Part shown: positions 10,701 through 18,511 of the stretch, piece after piece
How the letters are laid out: every line of letters starts with the position of its first letter
Numbering within the stretch: position 1 is the stretch's first letter
Source of the DNA: Undaria pinnatifida
Lineage: Eukaryota; Sar; Phaeophyceae; Laminariales; Alariaceae
Assembly (NCBI GenBank): GCA_012845835.1
Contig: JABAKD010000025.1
Coordinates: 19,879,932-19,943,931, forward strand
Direction: 5' to 3'
Length of the DNA: 64,000 nucleotides
Program-made: the position numbers and the translations under genes
Notes under the pieces: model-generated
Databases searched by the model: none
The model's input: only the letters and a program-made list of their open reading frames with translations
Told to the model about the DNA's origin: nothing

Positions 10701-10976
10701 CAGGTCGATGACGCCATTTGTAAGGCTATTGGTGGGGACACAGAGTGTCCCCTGCAGGTCGACGACGCCATTTGTAAGGCTATTGGTGGGGACACAGAGT
10801 GCCCCCTGCAGGTCGACGACGCCATTTGTAAGGCTATTGGTGGGGACACAGAGTGCCCCCTGCAGGTCGACGACGCCATTTGTAAGGCTGATGGTGGGGA
10901 CACAGAGTGCCCCCTGCAGGTCGACGACGCCATTTGTAAGGCTATTCTATTGGTGGGGACACAGAGTGCCCCCTGC
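10701..10976. repeat. 54-bp tandem repeat, five units
   Basis: Units start at 10701, 10755, 10809, 10863 and 10917. Each contains GACGACGCCATTTGTAAGGC followed by GGTGGGGACACAGAGTGCC. The last unit carries a 6-bp insertion. Because 54 is a multiple of 3, several frames stay open on both strands; these are repeat-derived. Half of each unit matches the terminus of the adjoining LTR-like repeat. Confidence 0.95.
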
Positions 10977-11211
10977 AGGTCTGCCAATTGAGCAGGTCCT
11001 CGGAGAGTACTCACTTCCTTTGCCTTCGTAGAGAAGTAGCTTTATTCGATTCCACCAGAGCCCCGGATGGCTTCTGAGATGGGAGGCACGTGCCTCCGAT
11101 TTATCTCCTAATTTTCCCGAATAAAAAACGCCAACCTTATCACACGAAACCCATCCAAATGATCTCAAATTCGGACAATTGCAGGCCTTTCGAGGCCGTA
11201 TCTTGACAATA
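10951..11211 (-). mobile_element. Solo-LTR-like repeat R1, copy 2
   Basis: Reverse-strand copy of the 7154-7420 repeat. It shares CCGAGGACCTGCTC, a GAGGCACGTGCCTC palindrome and the terminal hairpin GGCCTTTCGAGGCC. It abuts the 54-bp array. Confidence 0.6.
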
Positions 11212-11486
11212 TGCTATGCTATGCTTGCAGTATCTTCTATTGCCTGTTTTTGTTGCATTTTCGTTCGAATCCCGTGCTTCAGTCTGACATAGATAGGGCG
11301 ACACATGACACAGCAGTACTCCTGCTTGTAGTCGCACCCGGAAACCACGGATGGAAACAATGGAAAACAGACGGTGGTGGAGCAGTACTGTGGCACACTG
11401 TAGACATACCAGGTATATGACAGGTAAGACGGAAGAAGTACAGAAGACACATACATACTGATCGTAAATCACCCGCATTATTATTT

Positions 11487-11532
11487 AGAGGGGGCAGGGA
11501 GGGAGGGAGGGAGGGAGGGAGGGAGGGAGGGG
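11487..11532. repeat. (GGGA)n microsatellite
   Basis: About ten GGGA units. Confidence 0.9.
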
Positions 11533-11632
11533 AGGTGTGTGTTGGGGGGGATCACTGCAAAATCCACACCTACCTCCTGATACGCGGGTATGATCATATA
11601 TATTGTGTTTATGGCTATTAACAGTATAATAC

Positions 11633-11719
11633 CTGGTCTTCCTCTAGGCTGTAGCGCTCGTCTTCGACATGTTTTTTGTCCATCTTTTGCCGAGCCATCT
11701 TCTCCAGCTTCGACCCCAT
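11633..11719 (-). CDS. Gene A, putative exon 1 with start codon
   Basis: An ATG at 11717-11719 opens 29 codons (MGSKLEKMARQKMDKKH then VEDERYSLEEDQ) that end in phase 0 at CAG|GTATTA. This fits the phase-0 entry of the exon at 4587-4722. The joined product is a highly charged helix, so this is the N-terminus of a coiled-coil protein of at least 165 residues in this window. Alternatively an acceptor at GTCGAAG| (start 11707) would make it an internal exon, possibly joined to gene B. The divergent plus-strand start at 12032 favours a real gene start here. Protein family unknown. Confidence 0.5.
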
Positions 11720-12031
11720 AAATGCACATGCACACGTCACAGAGGCGCACAGACGGGCAGAGAACGCCGATGGTAAGCCGGCAGTAGACACACGAAATAA
11801 ATACAGTATTTAGATATCAGCACGATAATAGTACTTGTAGTAGAATGGATTTATTTTACTGGGTAACATGTTGCAGAGAATTACTGTTGTTGTTCTCACA
11901 ATAACCCGCATAATCAAGTCCGTGGTCACAGGAAAGGCTCCAGTCACTCTGGAGTGGAATTGGTCTAATACCCAGGAAAAAAAAAAAAAACTAAAAAAAG
12001 GCGGAAAATTCCCGGTTGGGTGGCATTTTCC
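11720..12031. promoter_or_regulatory. Putative divergent promoter of genes A and C
   Basis: About 310 bp separate the putative starts of gene A (minus) and gene C (plus). The interval is A/T-richer than the exons and holds an A14-type run near 11978-11991. No clear TATA box or known operator is visible; the call rests on gene orientation only. Confidence 0.3.
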
Positions 12032-12135
12032 ATGGTAATTGCGCCACCTAGCTCGCACGTGTTCCTTTACGACCAGGCCACTTCTCTGCGTGACGTGTCC
12101 CTCTGCGAGAGACTTGATAGCAAAGGGAGATTCAG
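12032..12135 (+). CDS. Gene C, putative exon 1
   Basis: ATG at 12032 opens 34 codons plus two bases, ending TTCAG|GTATAG. The frame has a normal amino-acid mix (SSHVFLYDQATSLRDVSLCE then RLDSKGRF). The other frames stop or look random. It leaves in phase 2. A 17-nt microexon at 12194-12210 (acceptor ACCTCAG|, donor ACGG|GTAAGC) would carry phase 2 into phase 1, which fits the acceptor at 12438. Product unrecognised. Confidence 0.4.
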
Positions 12136-12193
12136 GTATAGACTATATACATGATGCATTTGACCACCTGCTGGTGGTCCCACATCACCTCAG

Positions 12194-12210
12194 CTCTGTC
12201 CGAACAACGG
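12194..12210 (+). CDS. Gene C, possible 17-nt microexon
   Basis: Bounded by CACATCACCTCAG| and |GTAAGCCC. It completes a Ser codon and encodes SVRTT, leaving in phase 1. The upstream intron would be only 58 nt. Support is splice sites and phase alone. Confidence 0.25.
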
Positions 12211-12438
12211 GTAAGCCCGGCACGCTTCGAGGGTCCAGAAACATATGATTAATCGCGAAGTACATTGATATGCCTAGAAGCCCGGAGGCTGTTGTACGCG
12301 AAAGGGACTCTCTTGGCAAGGGGGGTAGCCCAGGGCTCTTCTAACTTGAATCATGGCGGACAGTACGATGGTAGCGATGACAGAGAAAGTGGGGAGGTCC
12401 TAACGGGTGAGAAGGTCGGAGCCGGAAGCGCTGCTCAG

Positions 12439-12620
12439 AAGAAGGGATGGACTCGAAGCGACCCACCATTAAGGATGGAGGATGTCGCGATTGCGAAGAC
12501 CCTCGACCCGCGCGGTTTTGGCCGATCAAAATCGAGAATCAAGTCAAGGATACCAAATACGCCATTTCTTTTCAGCGTTTGAGCATTCTCGTCGAGCTCG
12601 CAACGGACTCTGTCGCTTGA
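12439..12620 (+). CDS. Gene C, coding segment (unknown basic protein)
   Basis: After the acceptor GCTGCTCAG|, the frame reads EEG and then, from ATG 12447, 57 codons to TGA 12618-12620. Pieces include MDSKRPTIKDGGCRDCEDPR, ARFWPIKIENQVKDTKYAIS and FQRLSILVELATDSVA. The composition is convincingly protein-like and holds a CRDC pair. The end is abrupt. A different frame starting at about 12610 continues with LEEEIRKELRPVCPELEGKK, so a one-base shift near 12617 would join the two. That implies a sequencing error, a pseudogene mutation or an unseen splice. No domain is recognised. Confidence 0.45.
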
Positions 12621-12852
12621 GGAGGAGATACGAAAGGAGCTGCGACCTGTTTGCCCAGAGTTGGAAGGAAAAAAGGGTGCGAGCACGGCCGAGTTTGATC
12701 CTAACTTGGCAGCGTCACTTGGTACTGGGAGCGGCAGCAGTAGCAGCTTCAGCAGGCGCAAAAAAAAAAAAGGAAAAAACGGGAAAAAAGTTGTTTTGGC
12801 GAGGATGGAGGTTGTGGAACATAATAACAAGAAGGCTGTGTTGTGGAAATAA
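12610..12852 (+). CDS. Gene C, downstream coding segment in shifted frame
   Basis: The frame reads LSLEEEIRKELRPVCPELEG, continues through STAEFDPNLAASLGTGSG and a Ser-rich linker, then a basic block (RRKKKKGKNGKK) over an A11 homopolymer at about 12760-12770, and stops at TAA 12850-12852. It overlaps the end of the preceding segment in another frame. It looks like a nuclear-type basic tail. The A homopolymer is a second place where a base-count error could hide a frameshift. Confidence 0.4.
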   Translation: MSLEEEIRKELRPVCPELEGKKGASTAEFDPNLAASLGTGSGSSSSFSRRKKKKGKNGKKVVLARMEVVEHNNKKAVLWK

Positions 12853-13115
12853 GGAAAGAGGTTGGGGAGAACAAGGACATGGAAGTGGAGACGGGAGACG
12901 GCGAGACGCCACACGAGCTATGGCCACCGGTGCCACCGCAACAACCAGCAGCAGCTGCAGTCCACGGCGGCACCTCCTCCCTGGCCATCCCCTCCCCCTG
13001 CCCAGCCGCCCCCCAGAAACGCAAAGTCGAGAGCAGCAGGGGGTCTCAGGATAACAAGCGGGGTCTTGGTAGGCTGGTTGTGAAACTGAACTACGAGTCG
13101 TGTTCATCGCACTGA
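12823..13115 (+). CDS. Gene C, possible C-terminal segment
   Basis: Open frame to TGA 13113-13115: an acidic stretch (EVGENKDMEVETGDGETPHE), a Pro/Ala-rich linker, a basic nuclear-localisation-like PQKRKVE, and an end NKRGLGRLVVKLNYESCSSH. There is no start codon context of its own; it is most likely a continuation of the preceding segments after an intron or frameshift. A strong donor-like GATG|GTGAGT follows at 13127-13135. Confidence 0.35.
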
Positions 13116-13436
13116 GCGGGAGCCCGTGATGGTGAGTCAGCCTTGACAACGTGTGGGAAAGGGAATGCACCGTCACGAGCTGGGTAGGAAGCCAGGATCT
13201 GCGGTAAAGCTGTGTGAGAACGGAGGTGGACGCTGGAAAGCACGGGGACGCGGGGGACGGGAAGCTATTGTCCTTTCGGGTTCAACTAAGCATTCCAACT
13301 GACTGTCTCAGGCTGCGTCAGGTCTTTTGATTTTTTCGTACCTGCTGAGTGACTTTCTTGTTTATCCTATGACGGTACAACAGCTATGCTCTTGTACAAC
13401 GAAAGCACTAACCGCTGCAAAACGTTATAGGATGCA

Positions 13437-13492
13437 CCCCCCCCCCCCCCCCCCCCCACTACGTCCCACCCCCCCCCCCCCCCCTACCCTCC
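13437..13492. repeat. Poly-C tracts
   Basis: Two long C runs separated by CTACGTCCCA. Confidence 0.95.
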
Positions 13493-13975
13493 CATGAGTG
13501 TGTCCATCGGCTTGGTGTGCGATGCGAAATAAATACAAAATTAATAGAGCACGCGGGTGGAAGATATCTCTGTGACCACTCAGGTAGCGATTTCGCGCAG
13601 AGTAAATACAGACTAGCGCTGAGGAACCGCCAGGTGGCAGGGGGAGGGGAGGAAGAAGCCGAAGGACCTCGGCCTATGGCTTGAGGATGGACTGTCGATG
13701 AAGATGAGGATAGACTACATCGGCAGTAGTAGCAAAAAATGAAAAGATGTGGGCGAAGGAAGTCTTCTTCCTTCTCAAAACGGAAAAATATGTGGGGAAA
13801 GGAAATGGGGAAATGGTTGGCAGAGGGTCATAGGAGAGAGATACTGCTGCTTTTGGAAGGATGTTTGATTCATACGAAGTATCGTGCCGATATCTACGCC
13901 GCAATGTCGGAGGGCGACCGATGATAATAGAGCACGTAATTTCCACGGCTTACGTTGACTTTTTTTACCTGGGTT
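13493..13975. other. No gene recognised
   Basis: A 61-codon plus-strand frame at 13739-13924 has an ordinary composition, but I found no supporting splice sites or family, so it is not called as a gene. Confidence 0.3.
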
Positions 13976-14700
13976 GCCCTCTCTACATCCATTTCGTTTG
14001 ATCGTCCAGAATCGGCATGTTATTCCTGTCGCCTCTCCTGATACCGTCGCTGGTGGCATACCGATATTAATCTACCGTATGCATCTGCCTCCACGTCATT
14101 GGCGTGAGCCTGTTACGCCCCCGCCCCCTCCCCCCCCCCCCTCCCCCCCCCCCCCCCCCACCTGCTTCCCTGGGGTTGGTGACGGTTGGCAACGACGCTG
14201 TAAAACAGGCCACTCATGCCGCACGAGCTAGACATCAAGGGCACCGTTGCGTTTTTTTGGCGGTATCCCACAATGCGGTCGAGGGAGGTACTGTTGTGCG
14301 GAGTGGCGAACCTTAACTCCGCCCAAAGGGAGATACTAGTATTGCGTACTGTGCGTGTATGGTTAGGACCCCACACGTGGCATTCACGTGTACCGTGGTG
14401 TACCCGTTGCGTATCTCGAAATGGCCACGCCGGGGAAACAAAAAAAAGTCATTGTGCGCTCCCGCCCTTTTTGGCACGAAAACGCGCACAAGGTGCCGAA
14501 GTCGAAATCTCACAAGCGTTTCTTAGTCAGGATGCAGCTCTCACCCTTTTGTGAGAGTCGCCGAACATCTCACGGCGCTTCGCGCTTTGGTGCACGCGGT
14601 GTCTGCCCTGGTCGGAAAAAAACCCGTCGAGTGCTCCGTCCAGGTATTGGAGGGATGCGAGGGCCTCTCTATGGTCTTAACGGCTACGGATGCGTTATAA
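13976..14700 (+). repeat. Dispersed repeat family R3, copy 2
   Basis: Extended copy of 3944-4438, interrupted by a poly-C tract at 14118-14160. Includes GACGCTGTAAAACAGGCCA, GCGAACCTTAACTCCGCCC, CAAGGTGCCGAAGTC and TCACGGCGCTTCGCGCTT. Frames in it are broken. Confidence 0.65.
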
Positions 14701-15444
14701 GATTCTTTAAAAAAAAAGGTAGCACTTTTTCACTTTTTTGGTCATTTTTTGTGTTTTGTTCTTGTGAATGCCGGGACTTCTTAATCCAAAACTCGGCGTT
14801 TTTTTTCTTGTCATTCTTAAGTGCCGTTGCAAAGCGTTTTGTTTTTGGCATACCTACACGTTGATTTTAGGGGGGAGAGGGGGGGGAGGGGGGCGGACGT
14901 CCCTTTATCACCCCCCACTAGGCCGGAGGTCATGTGTTTGTCCATCCGGTAAAACGTTGAGTTAACTCAAAACCAGCTTTTTTGGGCCGGGTAAGGACCT
15001 CCCCCGACGAGGAGCCTCAGAACAACAAAAACGCACGTCTGTGGTAGCACGCGTCCACGGCCATGCATTAAATGATTACACCCCCCCACTCCCTCCCTTC
15101 ATGAGTGGGATGCAAGGTCAATGGTCAAACGGTTAAGGCAAGCAACAACATCAGTTTTCCCCCTTTCCTCTCCCCTGCTCTTCCTGAGAACAGCGTTTTT
15201 TTCTTGGTATCCGTCTACTGTACGACCTACCGACTGACAGCTTACCCTTACGTGCATCGTGCATGCGTGTGCCGCCTGATGGTCGTGGTAGTTGTCCTCG
15301 AAGAGAGCTAGGTTCATACTACTCAAAATGAAACCCTTCTTACATTCTTTCCTTTTAACCCTTATACACACTATTCTATGACTACTACCGATAATATCCT
15401 CAGCTTTTCATGTGTAAAGAGGTGTTTGAAACCTCGCGAGTCCA

Positions 15445-15527
15445 GTCCGGTCGGGTCAGCAGGTGTGCGAAATCTTACGGGTCGGGTCTTGTCGGGTCGG
15501 GTCGGGTCGGGTCGGGTCGGGTCGGCC
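15445..15527. repeat. TCGGG pentamer island
   Basis: Short (TCGGG)n run. A second island follows at 15784-15801, with inverted CGACC units at 15827-15833 and 15899-15904. Same motif as the long array at 5793-6056. Confidence 0.9.
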
Positions 15528-15942
15528 GCATGCTACGACAAGAGGCAGCACTTTTCGGCATTTTTTGTTTTTCTGATGACCCAATACCGTTGGAATGTGG
15601 TTCTGCCTTTGCAACATGTTTCTTTTTTGTTTGTATATACCTACGCCGTGGTGGGACTGTTCATCGGTCTGCATCGTTTTCAATTTCTCTGGAAAAATCA
15701 TTCTCTGGGTGTTTTGTTTTATTTCCCTCCTCAAGTGATGAACTTCACAAAAAAAATGATACGCCCTCACCGTAGCCTTGATCGTCGGGTCGGGTCGGGT
15801 CGGATGGTTTTTAAATCTCACGGGCCCGACCCGTCCCGCTAGAAATGGCACGGATCGGGTGGGGTCAGGAGGCTTAAACACAAAATCATGGCCCTCACCC
15901 GACCCGTGAAAAGCCTTGTTAATATCCTAGTAATGGCTTCTT

Positions 15943-15954
15943 ACTACTGCTACG

Positions 15955-15993
<39 letters not shown>

Positions 15994-16290
15994 GCTACTA
16001 CTGCTACTGCTACTGCTACTACTGCTACTACTACTGATACTGCTACTACTACTATTACTACTTATACTACTGCTACTGCTACTGCTATGCTACTACTACT
16101 ACTACTGCTGCTACTGCTACTACTACTACTACTGCTACTACTACTACTGCTACTACTACTACTGCTACTGCTACTGCTACTACTGCCACTACTGATACTG
16201 CTTCTACTACTATTACTACTTCTACTACTACTACTACTGCTACTGCTATGCTACTACTGCATTCTGCTACTACTACTACTACGGCTACTA
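15943..16290. repeat. CTA/CTG triplet microsatellite
   Basis: CTA triplets with CTG and CCA interruptions. Poly-Leu and poly-Val frames here are artefacts. Confidence 0.97.
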
Positions 16291-16348
16291 CCACATTGAC
16301 GCGCTAAGGAATGCGTACCATTTTTTTTTGCCAAAGCGCTTCCAACAG

Positions 16349-16442
16349 ACGGGGCGGAACATACCAACACATGAAGTGCTCGACATGGTTGGAACACCGG
16401 TTCTGTCTTACAAACCACATCAGTATCTGCCTAACTGCCTTG
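16349..16442 (+). CDS. Isolated coding exon (gene C or another gene)
   Basis: A plus-strand exon of 94 nt with a good acceptor (CGCTTCCAACAG|, preceded by a T run) and a strong donor (CCTTG|GTAAGC). It enters in phase 0 and leaves in phase 1. The 31 codons read TGRNIPTHEVLDMVGTPV then LSYKPHQYLPNCL, a natural sequence with no low complexity. It may be a later exon of gene C; neighbouring exons could not be identified. Family unknown. Confidence 0.45.
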
Positions 16443-16604
16443 GTAAGCCATCCATGCTACATGATTGGATTGCTCATCCACGTACAGCGACAGGGGTCTG
16501 AAATAGCGATTATTTACACAATAGATTTTGGACATGATTGAGCTACTGAACTAGACCACTTGCACCAATTAGACTGCAGTACTGTAACGAAGCACCCAAT
16601 ATCG

Positions 16605-16860
16605 GACCGATTCTACGATACCCCCCCCCCCAAGAAAAAAACAGCGATTTTCTCTATCGAACGTTTGATGGCTGCTCCACACGAGGAAGCATGACATGAA
16701 AAAATATCTTCACGTGTGTTCTTGTTTGCAAAGGCCGGACTACACTATCGAACCATGATGTCGGGATGGCAAGGGACGCCGAACTTTCAGTGGGTACACG
16801 GTCGGGAGCTGGTTTCAAAAACGGTTATTTTCGTCCAGCAAAAGTTTGGGGGGGCTACCG
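16605..16860 (+). mobile_element. TIR-bounded element, copy 2
   Basis: Starts GATTCTACGATACCCCCC and ends GGGGGGGCTACCGTA. It shares CGAACGTTTGATGGCTGCTC-like and TTGTTTGCAAAGG blocks with the copy at 700-1235. Confidence 0.6.
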
Positions 16861-16925
16861 TACCGTGCCGTACCGTACCGTAACGTGCCGTACCGTACCG
16901 TAACGTGCCGTACCGTACCGTACGA
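16855..16925. repeat. TACCG pentamer array
   Basis: Mixed TACCG and TGCCG units at the right end of the TIR element. Confidence 0.9.
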
Positions 16926-17195
16926 CGATCCATCGCTGGAATACCGTTTATTCAACTTTACCATGTTGATCGTGGTATTCCTAGGCCATGCGACAGATCA
17001 TCGGGCCACACCTTCACTTCACTTTATCCAAAAGCCAGTTTCCGGGCGAGGCATTAGAGCTCCTCAAGCGATTAGCCGCATGAAAACTGGGCCCACCAAA
17101 CCGTAGCACCCCCGGTGATAAAGTGACCGTCGAATAACGAAAAAATGCATCACCGGGTGTGCTCATGTGTGCGGCTGGGGGAGGGTTATCTAAGG

Positions 17196-17300
17196 GCCGG
17201 GGGGGGGGGGGTGCTTTCTTCCGTGTTATACGGTACTCAGATGGCGGCGAGCATCGAGAGGGGGGGGGGGGGGGGGGGGGGTGAAACATCAACGGCGAGA
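17196..17300. repeat. Poly-G tracts, duplicated with 17855-17905
   Basis: Two G runs. The block GAGAGGGGGG then GGTGAAACATC recurs around 17868-17895, so this is an ancient local duplication. Confidence 0.7.
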
Positions 17301-18071
17301 AAGGGCAGTAGATCTGGCCACTTGGAGGGGGGGCATCCCGTATTTGCCTCCAGGCAGTAGTGTGCGTGTGTACGGTCCGTTCTCTAACATGTCGAGTTGC
17401 TTGGGATTGCAGCTCGAAGCGGGTGGTGAAACCCCCATCTAAAGCTAAACACGGGGTGGGACACCGACAGCGGACAGGTGCGTCGGCGCCACGGTTTGAC
17501 GGATACTGTATACGAGACGATAAGACTATCCCAAAAAACACATTTTGGTTGGTTGGATTGGGGGTTAGGGTTGAAAACGCGGTAAAGGTGCGGCCAGAAA
17601 AGGGGCGATCGCCTGCTTGCCACGGATAGATCGCCCACGCTACAGGTAGAACGTGTGCTTACGGCAGAGAGATCATCTCGGTGATCAATACAGATCGCCA
17701 TTTCGAAGGGGGTTTTCTCGCTGAAAAAGCTCCAGACCAGGGACCGCCGGGAGGCCAGACCGAGCGGAGCGGGGGGGAGGAGGGGGAGGGTGGGAGGCAC
17801 TCATTTATCGCTTACCTTAGTCACATGACCCTTGACCACGCATCCCTTGCGAGACGGAGCACCGAGCGAGAGGGGCGGGGGGGGGGTGAAACATCCCGCA
17901 CCCCATGGCGTAGAGATTGAACCCAGACACGGCATAGGGCATGTATGTATAACCAGGAAGTATCATAAAGGGGTGGAGCAGGGGCAGTAGGTGATGGACT
18001 AGATCGGCGTTAAGTCTGAAGTGGTGCTGGAACAGAGGTAGACTGCAAACGAGGTTTTCCTTTCATGTCTT

Positions 18072-18164
18072 CTACTCCGGTAGTATTTTTTTGCGGTTTT
18101 CCCGTTTGAATTCTGTTCTTCGTTCTGGGAAGGCTGAGAAGCATCGGCGTTGAAGCTTATTTAG
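18072..18164 (-). CDS. Gene B, putative terminal exon
   Basis: Minus-strand segment from the acceptor GATGCTCAG| to TAG at 18072-18074. It reads LNKLQRRCFSAFPERRTE then FKRENRKKILPE, a basic helical tail, and enters in phase 0. The coiled-coil-like exons at 35779-35913 and 40856-40975 are on the same strand and also phase 0, so this fits as the C-terminal end of gene B. The frame remains open upstream to 18425, so a single-exon ORF of 117 codons is an alternative. The joining distance (over 17 kb) is the main doubt. Confidence 0.35.
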   Translation of the reverse strand, partial: LNKLQRRCFSAFPERRTEFKRENRKKILPE

Positions 18165-18511
18165 CTGAGCATCGTCGGAGAGCAAAAATGTTACGATATC
18201 CCCTCTCCCCCGTTGCTGCGCTATGATTAACAGCAACCATCCCCTCACTCCCTGGCAGGCGTTAGAGGCATTATATCTCCTGCCTGTATGAATTTTCCGC
18301 CCCCCGTTCTTGTCAGAAGGCATCAGGCGGGCAGCGGCAACAACCCAAAATACAACGGATGCAAGCACCCGAAAGCAGCCCTCGCGTGAGCGACCGGGTG
18401 CAGAGCCAGAGAGGCACCACTGCACAGCAGCAGCAGTCCGGTCCTTAGGGCCATGTCGCCGACGAGTAACACCTTCAAACCGACGTCGACGGCGGAATCT
18501 TCACTAAACAC

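Noticed and set aside
10701-10976. Regularly spaced repeat considered as a CRISPR array
   Set aside because: Units are contiguous 54-bp tandem copies without variable spacers, in a eukaryotic genome.
18323-18511. Minus ORF with signal-peptide-like start (MALRTGLLLLCSGASLALHP)
   Set aside because: Short, no donor or partner exon that fits, overlaps another open frame; could be chance.
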